34,330 bases of DNA, from the NCBI GenBank assembly GCA_030377895.1, contig JAUCGB010000037.1, positions 846 to 35,175 on the forward strand, in the 5' to 3' direction. Position numbers and translations under genes: made by a program. Positions 1 through 6,539 of the stretch are shown piece after piece. Numbering within the stretch: the stretch's first letter is position 1; each line of letters starts with the position of its first letter. Under the pieces are notes generated by a model. That model saw nothing but the letters and a program-made list of their open reading frames with translations, did no database searches and was not told the origin of the DNA. Source of the DNA: Anaerolineales bacterium HSG24. Lineage in GTDB: Bacteria > Chloroflexota > Anaerolineae > 4572-78 > J111.

Positions 1-128
1 AACTATGCTGACTACCTGACCATAATCGGCAAGTAGGATAGGCTTTAGCCTGTCCCGTACACAGCCTAAAGGCCGTGATACATGTGTTGAGAATCTCTCG
101 CCAAAGACCTGACAGGTACGAAAACCTG
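1..128. repeat. 128-bp direct repeat, copy 1
   Basis: Identical, as far as I can read, to positions 257-384 (constant offset of 256). It may extend beyond the left window edge. The unit includes the words AGCCTGTCCC and GCCTAAAGGCC and ends in GACAGGTACGAAAACCTG. In this copy the closing arm of the hairpin present in copy 2 is missing (the sequence turns to ACACTTTC at 129), so it is a partial copy. No coding potential is apparent in 1-407. Confidence 0.9.
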
Positions 129-204
129 ACACTTTCAAGGAGAAAAGCACACCTTGAAGGAGGAAGGCGGTAAATCTAAAATCCAAATTCACAATTCATA
201 ATTC

Positions 205-250
205 AAAAAGAGCGTCCTCTCGGATTGAAATTGAGGGGACGCTCTTTTTT
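205..250. terminator. Hairpin with T-run between the direct repeats
   Basis: The arm AAAAAGAGCGTCC (205-217) pairs with GGACGCTCTTTTTT (237-250) around a loop of about 19 nt. It looks like a bidirectional intrinsic terminator. The AGAGCGTCC arm recurs in the hairpins at 13196-13231 and 15270-15295, so it belongs to a dispersed hairpin family; whether it terminates anything here is unknown because no gene points at it inside the window. Confidence 0.6.
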
Positions 251-256
251 GTGTCG

Positions 257-384
257 AACTATGCTGACTACCTGACCATAATCGGCAAGTAGGATAGGCT
301 TTAGCCTGTCCCGTACACAGCCTAAAGGCCGTGATACATGTGTTGAGAATCTCTCGCCAAAGACCTGACAGGTACGAAAACCTG
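257..384. repeat. 128-bp direct repeat, copy 2
   Basis: Second copy of positions 1-128, lying just beyond the 3' end of the giant secreted-protein gene. Near identity of the two copies suggests recent duplication. Confidence 0.9.
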
Positions 385-392
385 TCAGGTCT
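361..392 (-). terminator. Perfect 13-bp hairpin downstream of the giant gene
   Basis: AGACCTGACAGGT (361-373) pairs perfectly with ACCTGTCAGGTCT (380-392) around the loop ACGAAA. It lies 15 nt past the stop codon of the minus-strand gene at 408-5051. A factor-independent terminator role is plausible by position, but no strong T-run follows on the minus strand, so it could equally be a 3' stabilising hairpin or simply part of the direct repeat. Confidence 0.5.
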
Positions 393-407
393 GGTTATTG
401 CTTGGGG

Positions 408-3400
408 TTATTTGATGATGACAGGCAGATAAAGGTTGTTACTAGCCTTTTCGAGTGGCGTTAAAGCCACATTCAGGTCTGTCACCTCGGGGGGAACGCC
501 GACCACGGGGCTGACTTTGGTTTCATAACCGGGGGCTTCTATGGTTATATACCAGCAACCGGCTACTACATCCCAAGAGTAATGGCCTGCACCATTGGTA
601 ATTTGTGGGTTTATACCTGGGCTAATTTCACCCAAATCAGGTAGGGCAAATAAACCTTGTTCTGTTGGAGCTACTTGATTCCAAAGCTCTGCGGAGTCTT
701 TGGAGTTGTGTGATTGGCAAGTATAGGCCGTGTCATCACCAGGATACAGCTTTGCAGTCCAGCCCTGTAGTTTGTATAACCTTACAACTGCCCCTACGAC
801 TGGCTCGCCTGTATCGACATCAGTAATAAAACCGCTGGGGTCAAAAATGTCTAACTCACCAATTGTTTTGGTACGTGTTATAAAGCCCCCTGAACCATCT
901 GAACATTTCCATTCAGCAGTTAATTGCATCGGAATCTCACTAGGTATCCATCCCCATTCATCCCATCCCCATTCATCCCATCCCCATTCATCCCATCCCC
1001 ATTCATCCCATCTCCACCGTTCATCCCATCCCCACTCTCCAAGTATTTCTAAATCAAATCCTGGGATAACTGTTTCATGTAAAGCATTACCAGCATTAAC
1101 CGGAGTCATAGAGTAAGAGTAAGAGTAACCAGTAGTATCCGCTTTTAACTCAACCTCAAAAGCAGGTAAATCGTTGGGGCAGGTAGCTTCGGTTTTAATG
1201 GGTACATCAATACCTGCACCTACTGGCCCCATGCCATCTGTATCAATCTCAATTGTAATCTGCCCATTAACTTGGTTAGCTGATACACGGCTCCAACCCC
1301 AACTCCCAATCTCTGCACTGGCTACCGGTGGAACAATAGGGATATCAAGATCAATGTCTACCGTTTTAGTTTCACCCATATTCAATGTAATTGGGCTATT
1401 ACTGGCATCATCCAAATCACCGCCAGTGTGATAGCGAGCGGGACGGGTATTGGTGGGGTCAACAAAGTAGACTATGTAGTTACCTCGTGGCAAGCCTGTA
1501 ATTGTGTAAACTCCACTGGCATCGGTCGTGGTGCCACTATCAAACAGATGGCCCACCAATTGCCATTGCCATTCACTGGTAACTCTTTCTTCCCGCAAGG
1601 CATACACTTCAATGTCAGCTAAAGGCGTACCATCATGGGTTACTTGTCCTTGTAATTGAGAGAGACTTCCGCTACGGGCAAAGTCAACAACAATAGATAG
1701 AGGTTTGGTAACCATAAGAGGAGTGGCGGTTTGAAAGGTATGTTTATTAACATAATATTGGAAGTTAAATTTGTCTTCTGTATCTTCAAAACCAAATCGA
1801 AAGGTTGCTCCGGTGGGGACAGTAGCATTATACCGGTAGAGGTAATCTTCATCTCGTATAGCCGAGCCACTACCAGAGTCATATCGCCAAGCGTTATTAG
1901 AGTCTAGTTGATACATATGCACAACTGGAGGATCCTCTGGAACACGAGGGGTTAGAATGCGGGCAACATCACTAGTGATACTAACTGTAATGGGGACACT
2001 ACCTCGCTCAAGAGTGGGGTTAATGTCAGGGGTATTAAGCCCTGATGACACAGAGATGGGTTGTGCTTCATCATAACTTTGAGCATCAGAAAAACATTCG
2101 GAGGCATACAAAGTTTCGTTTGGTTCGTAACAAAGCACATACTTACCTTTTGACAATTCTATCTCGTATTCACCAGTAGCGTCACTTTTGGTAGAAGCTC
2201 TAAACAACCAATCATCTTGTTCTTCTTCAAAAGCCCTAATTGTAACATTTTCTAGTAAATTACCATCATAGCCCAGCACTACACCGCTAATGCTACCTTT
2301 GATATTTTCGGTGCTCAGTTGAGCATCAATTCCGGTAGCGTCGGTACCCTCAATTGTTATGGTGGTCGCATTATTTACTTTGAGGGCATCGTTATAACAT
2401 TCAAAGACATAAACTTCAGCGGGGTCGTGATAACAAACTCGGTAAGAGCCATCTGCCAAATTAGAAAAGGCATAATTACCAGAACTAGTTGTGGTGGTGG
2501 TGATTGATAAATCCCCTTCTGATAGAAGAATAACCTCAATATCAGGCAATGGGTTATTGTCTATATCGGTTATACGTCCAATAATGCCATGTGCTGGCTG
2601 GGGTGTATCTGTAAGTGTGGGTGTATCTGTAGTTGCTGTAGGTGTGGGTGTGGGTGTATCTGTAGGTGCTGTATCTGTAGGTGCTGTATCTGTAGGTGCT
2701 GTATCTGTAGGTGCTGTAGGTGTGGGTGTATCTGTAGCTACTGTAGGTGTGGGTGTATCTGTAGCTACTGTAGGTGTGGGTGTATCTGTAGCTACTGTAG
2801 GTGTGGGTATATCTGTAGCTACTATAGGTGTGGGTGTATCTGTAGCTACTATAGGTGTGGGTGTATCTGTAGCTACTGTAGGTGTGGGTGTGGGTGTGGG
2901 TGTATCTGTAGCTACTGTAGGTGTGGGTGTATCTGTAGCTACTGTAGGTGTGGGTGTATCTGTAGGTGGATTAGCAATAGTTGTCAGAGCCGTATTGTCA
3001 GAAACAGTTGGAGTAGTTTGCGAAGTAGCAGTAATAATGGCTACATCAGAGTCATTATGATTGACATTGGTGGGGATAGTCACCATAACATTGATAGATG
3101 CCGTTGCGTTTGGAGACATTGGCCCAACAGTGGTTGAATCGATTGTTGTCCAGCCCTTGCTACTGACCGTAGTAATATCAAAGGTATCCGTCGTATTACC
3201 CGTATTGGTAATCTGTACAGTATAAGATAGATCACCGGGCGCGCTACTCGTTGTCTGATTTGGAGATATGTCTACCCCATAAATGGTAGGAGTCATAACT
3301 GTTACGGTAGCAATATCTGTTACGGTAATAACATTAGACCCATCAGAAGCAATCCATTGGGCTGTGTTGATTGTATCTGAGCCAATTGTAGTGGTTGTAC

Positions 3401-5051
3401 TATATATGTAGCGATTTCCTGGAGCAAGCGTATAATTCACTGAGTTCAAGAGCGTACCCAGTTTATTATCTGCCAGCGTGTGGGTGTCTAAGGTCACATT
3501 GCCTGTATTAATCACTTCATAACAGTAAGTAACTTCAGTTCCCACAGTAACGCTAATCATATCTGTAGAACTACAAAGCTGAGAAGCAGTGCCAACTGTT
3601 TTGTCGAGAGTCATGGCCACTATCGGAGAAAAATCGCCATTTAACCATATTTCATTGACACTCGCATCGTTCCCATTGAAAATATCTAAACTTCCATTCC
3701 CATCTAAATCAGCAAAGGCTCCGGCTACACTACTTGTATTAGATAAGCTCTGGGTAACAGTAAAACTACCTGAACCATTATTTGACCAGATTGTATTTGC
3801 TTGATTATTAGCATTTATAGCTAGGATATCAAGATCACCATCCTTGTCTATATCACCAAGCGCAATATCTTTGGTATATCCGCTACCTAAAGTTTGTCCA
3901 CTATCAGTGAACGAACCATGACCATCATTGCGTAATATCTTGTTTGCCGCGCCATACATTCCAATAACAGCATCAAGATCATCGTCATCGTCTATATCAC
4001 CTAGTGCTATGCTTTCACCTGATGAGCCATCTAGGGTTTGACCATTTGTCGTAAAATTTCCCTGCCCATCATTTAGCCAAACTTGCTCTTTACTAGCACT
4101 AACAAAAGCATCCAAGTCACCATCACCATCTAAATCACCGAGCTTTACATCACTGCTGAACGAACTTCCGATGGTTTGACCACTGCTAAAGTTACCTGTA
4201 CCATCATTGTACCAAACTTCATCAGCTACCATGAATGGTTTAGCAATGTAGGCATCAAGGTCGCCATCGCCATCTAAATCACCCAATGCAACAGCACTCG
4301 TGTTGCTACTGGTTCCAAGAGATTGTCCAGAATCAATAAGCTGTCCCGATTTATCATTAAACCAGACTTTATCATTTGTACCATCGTTTGTAAAAATGGC
4401 ATCTAAATAGCCATCTCCATTGAGATCGCCAAGTTCAATATCGGTGGTCTCGGTACTTCCTTGGCCGTGTCCAGCATCTACAAAACTACCGGAACCATCA
4501 TTTCGTAAAATCACATCAAACCAAAATCTGTTGCCGACGACCAGATCAATGTCACCATCGTTGTCTAAATCACCAGCAGCGACGGCTTGAGTCCAATCAT
4601 TACCGCTTAAACTTGTGCCGGGTGTAAATGTACCTGACCCATTTGTAACCTGTGTCCAAAATTGCCACACAGTTGATGAAGTTGGCCCCTGCCCACCACT
4701 GCTGAGTGTGCCGGTGGTCGCGCTGACCTGTACCAACTCCCCCGGTTTGAAGGGTTGCAAGGGGGTGAGCATGACTCCAGTGCTGTATTCTCCGCTCAAC
4801 AAACCTGTTTGCATGGCATGCACCGCAAAGGTTTGAGTAGAAACGGTGGTCGTACTAATGGGTTGGTCGTAAGTTATTGAAACCGCTGAACTTGAAGGTG
4901 CGGTGTGGGTATTACCGATTGGGCTGATGCTTTGGGATACCGGCCCTTGGGCGTAGGCTATCCCAACCCAACTGACGGTTATTATTACAAACAACAAACG
5001 AATAACTACTGCGTATAGATTTTTTACCCCAGAGGGTGTGTAAATAAACAT
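408..5051 (-). CDS. Giant secreted FG-GAP/VCBS propeller protein with Ig-like and CarboxypepD_reg-like domains
   Basis: 1547 residues. A signal peptide occupies about residues 1-35 (hydrophobic core, AYA before QG). A Big_5-like Ig domain (about 36-135) is followed by seven Ca-binding DxDxDGxxD motifs of FG-GAP/VCBS repeats (about 150-460), the number expected for a seven-bladed integrin-type propeller. Next come a DUF11/DUF7507-like repeat (about 480-590), a NEW3-like domain (about 600-690), a Thr/Pro-rich linker with TPTVATD repeats (about 693-816), several CarboxypepD_reg or Cna_B-like domains, a WGWDE repeat (about 1340-1369), and a final CarboxypepD-like domain ending in LYLPVIIK. AAGGAG lies 10 nt before the ATG. 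Probably an extracellular adhesin or surface structural protein; no catalytic motif is seen. The ligand is unknown. The C-terminal tail resembles a terminal motif frequent in Chloroflexota exoproteins. Confidence 0.9.
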   Translation of the reverse strand: MFIYTPSGVKNLYAVVIRLLFVIITVSWVGIAYAQGPVSQSISPIGNTHTAPSSSAVSITYDQPISTTTVSTQTFAVHAMQTGLLSGEYSTGVMLTPLQPFKPGELVQVSATTGTLSSGGQGPTSSTVWQFWTQVTNGSGTFTPGTSLSGNDWTQAVAAGDLDNDGDIDLVVGNRFWFDVILRNDGSGSFVDAGHGQGSTETTDIELGDLNGDGYLDAIFTNDGTNDKVWFNDKSGQLIDSGQSLGTSSNTSAVALGDLDGDGDLDAYIAKPFMVADEVWYNDGTGNFSSGQTIGSSFSSDVKLGDLDGDGDLDAFVSASKEQVWLNDGQGNFTTNGQTLDGSSGESIALGDIDDDDDLDAVIGMYGAANKILRNDGHGSFTDSGQTLGSGYTKDIALGDIDKDGDLDILAINANNQANTIWSNNGSGSFTVTQSLSNTSSVAGAFADLDGNGSLDIFNGNDASVNEIWLNGDFSPIVAMTLDKTVGTASQLCSSTDMISVTVGTEVTYCYEVINTGNVTLDTHTLADNKLGTLLNSVNYTLAPGNRYIYSTTTTIGSDTINTAQWIASDGSNVITVTDIATVTVMTPTIYGVDISPNQTTSSAPGDLSYTVQITNTGNTTDTFDITTVSSKGWTTIDSTTVGPMSPNATASINVMVTIPTNVNHNDSDVAIITATSQTTPTVSDNTALTTIANPPTDTPTPTVATDTPTPTVATDTPTPTPTPTVATDTPTPIVATDTPTPIVATDIPTPTVATDTPTPTVATDTPTPTVATDTPTPTAPTDTAPTDTAPTDTAPTDTPTPTPTATTDTPTLTDTPQPAHGIIGRITDIDNNPLPDIEVILLSEGDLSITTTTTSSGNYAFSNLADGSYRVCYHDPAEVYVFECYNDALKVNNATTITIEGTDATGIDAQLSTENIKGSISGVVLGYDGNLLENVTIRAFEEEQDDWLFRASTKSDATGEYEIELSKGKYVLCYEPNETLYASECFSDAQSYDEAQPISVSSGLNTPDINPTLERGSVPITVSITSDVARILTPRVPEDPPVVHMYQLDSNNAWRYDSGSGSAIRDEDYLYRYNATVPTGATFRFGFEDTEDKFNFQYYVNKHTFQTATPLMVTKPLSIVVDFARSGSLSQLQGQVTHDGTPLADIEVYALREERVTSEWQWQLVGHLFDSGTTTDASGVYTITGLPRGNYIVYFVDPTNTRPARYHTGGDLDDASNSPITLNMGETKTVDIDLDIPIVPPVASAEIGSWGWSRVSANQVNGQITIEIDTDGMGPVGAGIDVPIKTEATCPNDLPAFEVELKADTTGYSYSYSMTPVNAGNALHETVIPGFDLEILGEWGWDERWRWDEWGWDEWGWDEWGWDEWGWIPSEIPMQLTAEWKCSDGSGGFITRTKTIGELDIFDPSGFITDVDTGEPVVGAVVRLYKLQGWTAKLYPGDDTAYTCQSHNSKDSAELWNQVAPTEQGLFALPDLGEISPGINPQITNGAGHYSWDVVAGCWYITIEAPGYETKVSPVVGVPPEVTDLNVALTPLEKASNNLYLPVIIK
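945..1035 (-). repeat. 15-bp tandem repeat encoding WGWDE units
   Basis: The plus strand shows CATCCCCATTCATCC-type units repeated about six times in frame with the giant gene. They encode a run of WGWDE pentapeptides with one diverged WRWDE unit. Near identity of the DNA units indicates recent slippage or unequal exchange. Confidence 0.9.
2606..2975 (-). repeat. Thr/Pro linker minisatellite inside the giant gene
   Basis: About eight 24-bp units (plus-strand core GTGTATCTGTAGCTACTGTA) plus shorter GTGTCTGTAGGTGCT-like units keep the reading frame and encode TPTPTVATD and APTD repeats. This is an extended, proline-rich spacer between the propeller half and the CarboxypepD-like half. It is expected to vary in length between strains. 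Confidence 0.9.
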
Positions 5052-5140
5052 TAGTTAAATCTCCTTATTTAATAGATATTTTATTAAAAACTCAAAGTTA
5101 GTGTCTTCTGATCATTCATTGATCTTATTCCTACATCGTA

Positions 5141-5401
5141 TTACCATATATTTCTCCTATTGATTAAAATGATATAATAATGGTTTTGAAAGGTTTTAAA
5201 CTCTGTCTTAGTTAGGGAGGTAGAAAATTCAAGTTCTGGACAATCATCGATAATATTGCGGCGGTACCAGTCAGGACAGAACGATGGCAAAACGATTGTC
5301 AACCCCCAAATTACGCTAATCACCAAAATATCAATGATGAGCCAAGAGATAAGAATGATAAGAATGAGAACTATCAAAAAGTAAATCATGTCGCTAATCA
5401 T
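5141..5401 (-). CDS. Small membrane protein with CPDWYRRNIIDD motif
   Basis: 86 residues, not recognised. Residues 5-35 are almost entirely hydrophobic (FLIVLILIILISWLIIDILV) and should form one long or two short membrane segments. A polar part follows with a CPDWYRRNIIDD motif. A 49-residue paralog lies at 5811-5960 and shares the segment from WLIIDILVIS to the DD. The start is uncertain: GGAGG lies rather far (about 15 nt) upstream and a second ATG four codons in would also work. The sequence just upstream is a scrap of the giant gene, so this gene may have been joined to foreign 5' sequence. Function unknown; it could be an accessory of the secreted protein or a small toxin-like membrane peptide, neither shown. 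Confidence 0.6.
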   Translation of the reverse strand: MISDMIYFLIVLILIILISWLIIDILVISVIWGLTIVLPSFCPDWYRRNIIDDCPELEFSTSLTKTEFKTFQNHYYIILINRRNIW

Positions 5402-5450
5402 TAACCTGTATCAACCCCTCCGGTTTGAAGGGTTGTGGGGTGAGCTTATC
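5402..5450 (-). pseudogene. Scrap of a second copy of the giant gene
   Basis: The sequence around CGGTTTGAAGGGTTG (5421-5435) matches 4725-4770 inside the giant gene. Translated on the minus strand it gives LTPQPFKPEGLIQV against LTPLQPFKPGELVQV in the intact protein, with small indels. It is best read as a remnant of a decayed paralog or of a gene-conversion tract. Confidence 0.6.
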
Positions 5451-5467
5451 CAAATTTACTTATTTGA

Positions 5468-5704
5468 TTACTCCCCATCATGAAATGCGGATAGAATTAC
5501 AAAGATAAGGGTGATAGGCCAAACTGCTCCAAGGATGATTGGGAAATAGGAAAGAAGAAGGCAACCTAACCATCTCCCATTAGCATAAAGACTATCATCT
5601 TCAAAACCTCTCCAAATAAAAATAAAAGCGTAAAAAATATATGCTAACACAGTAACTATAACCCACATATTGCAGTATATGAAAAAGCAAGCCTCAAAGG
5701 TCAT
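5468..5704 (-). CDS. Small two- or three-helix membrane protein
   Basis: 78 residues, not recognised. Hydrophobic stretches at about 12-31 (MWVIVTVLAYIFYAFIFIW) and 46-72 (LGCLLLSYFPIILGAVWPITLIFVILSAF) are separated by a short charged loop (RGFEDDSLYANGR). AGGGAG lies about 10 nt before the ATG. It sits between the two paralogous CPDWYRR genes on the same strand with short spacing, so the three may be co-transcribed. Length and hydrophobicity would suit a holin-like, toxin-like or accessory membrane peptide, but nothing in the sequence decides. Confidence 0.55.
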   Translation of the reverse strand: MTFEACFFIYCNMWVIVTVLAYIFYAFIFIWRGFEDDSLYANGRWLGCLLLSYFPIILGAVWPITLIFVILSAFHDGE

Positions 5705-5792
5705 ACGCCACTGGCTCCCTAGCTGACTTAACCACCAGTCATCCTAACACAAAGTACTTTGGGCAAGTCCAATAACAAAATGAACCATGCAA

Positions 5793-5810
5793 CACAATCT
5801 AAAGATTGTG
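5793..5810. repeat. Short palindrome CACAATCT-AA-AGATTGTG
   Basis: Perfect 8-bp arms with a 2-nt loop, overlapping the region just 3' of the gene at 5811-5960. A sister palindrome with arms CACAGTCT/AGACTGTG is at 29620-29637, so this is a small dispersed family. Confidence 0.7.
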
Positions 5811-5960
5811 CTACGTTGGCACCCATTCTGGATAATCATCAATAATGTTGCGTCGGTACCAGTCAGGACAGGATGATGGCAGAATGGTGGTCAATCCCCA
5901 AGTTACGCTAATCACCAAAATATCTATAATGAGCCAATGGATAAGAATGAAAACTATCAT
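5811..5960 (-). CDS. 49-residue paralog of the CPDWYRRNIIDD membrane protein
   Basis: A short intact frame starts with ATG at 5960 and ends with TAG at 5811-5813. The product begins MIVFILIHWLIIDILVIS and contains CPDWYRRNIIDDYP before the stop. GGAGG sits 7 nt before the ATG, better than the signal of its longer paralog at 5141-5401. DNA identity to that paralog is high over about 140 bp, and the synonymous look of many differences suggests both were under protein-level selection. The C-terminal tail of the longer copy is absent. It may be a functional short version or a truncated duplicate. Confidence 0.6.
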   Translation of the reverse strand: MIVFILIHWLIIDILVISVTWGLTTILPSSCPDWYRRNIIDDYPEWVPT

Positions 5961-6401
5961 GTCGTTACCTCCCGATTATGGTCTAACTATTTCAAAGAGT
6001 TGCGGATATTCATCTGTAATCTTAACATACTTGCCCCAAGAACACTTGAAGCCCACTTGAAGAAAATCTGAAACCTTTTATTTAACTGATATTTTTATGC
6101 AAAATATCGACTAAGGATTACTATTTCGACTGAATTGATGAATTATTCGTTTAACAAAGGATTTCACTTCGACAGCCTTATTATTGTCCTCATCAGGTCA
6201 ATCCTCATCAGGTCAATTTACCTTAAACGAGGCATTAAGGTATGTTTTTATAGTTATTAGGTAAATTTATAGTGTGTATTGCCAATAAAAAGGGAGTGAG
6301 CATCTAGCCATAAATAGACCTCATCAAGTATACATACTTCTCTCAGACACACTTGAAGTTTGTCTGAAGAAAGTCTGAACTTATGGTCGATGGCCCAAAT
6401 A
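5961..6401. other. AT-rich gene-free stretch
   Basis: No convincing gene on either strand. It holds a 15-16 bp tandem duplication around 6189-6220 (CCTCATCAGGTCAAT twice) and two imperfect copies of a CACTTGAAG...CTGAAGAAA...CTGAA motif (about 6043-6073 and 6346-6380). It probably represents decayed sequence. Confidence 0.6.
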
Positions 6402-6440
6402 AAACCAGCCCCAACTCTCAGTGAGAATTGGGGCTGGTTT
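6402..6440. terminator. Bidirectional intrinsic terminator downstream of the AAA-like gene
   Basis: AAACCAGCCCCAA (6402-6414) pairs with TTGGGGCTGGTTT (6428-6440), and the inner CTCTCA/GTGAGA-like bases extend the stem. It is GC-rich with A/T tails on both sides, 100 nt beyond the stop of the minus-strand gene 6540-8558, and is the natural 3' end of the ATPase gene cluster. Confidence 0.7.
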
Positions 6441-6454
6441 GCTGGTAGTGGTGA

Positions 6455-6483
6455 CTACCCGCAAGTTTAGAACTCGCGGGTAG
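6455..6483. repeat. CCCGCAAGTT palindrome, copy 1
   Basis: Arms CTACCCGCAAGTT and AACTCGCGGGTAG flank TAG, with one mismatch. Three further copies are at 14393-14425, 19088-19120 and 27404-27436. Confidence 0.85.
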
Positions 6484-6539
6484 ATGATGCAGGGCTACCG
6501 TTTTGCTTATTCAGTTGTGACTTGTCTATTGCTTCGGGA

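Noticed and set aside
2606..2975. Possible CRISPR array
   Set aside because: Units are contiguous, in frame and without unique spacers; they encode protein repeats.
2491..3137. Two overlapping plus-strand open frames rich in Val/Gly or Cys
   Set aside because: They are antisense readings of the Thr/Pro minisatellite of the giant gene; composition is explained by the repeat.
5845..6060. Plus-strand 71-residue open frame
   Set aside because: It lies antisense to the 49-residue CPDWYRR paralog, which has a good RBS and a homolog.
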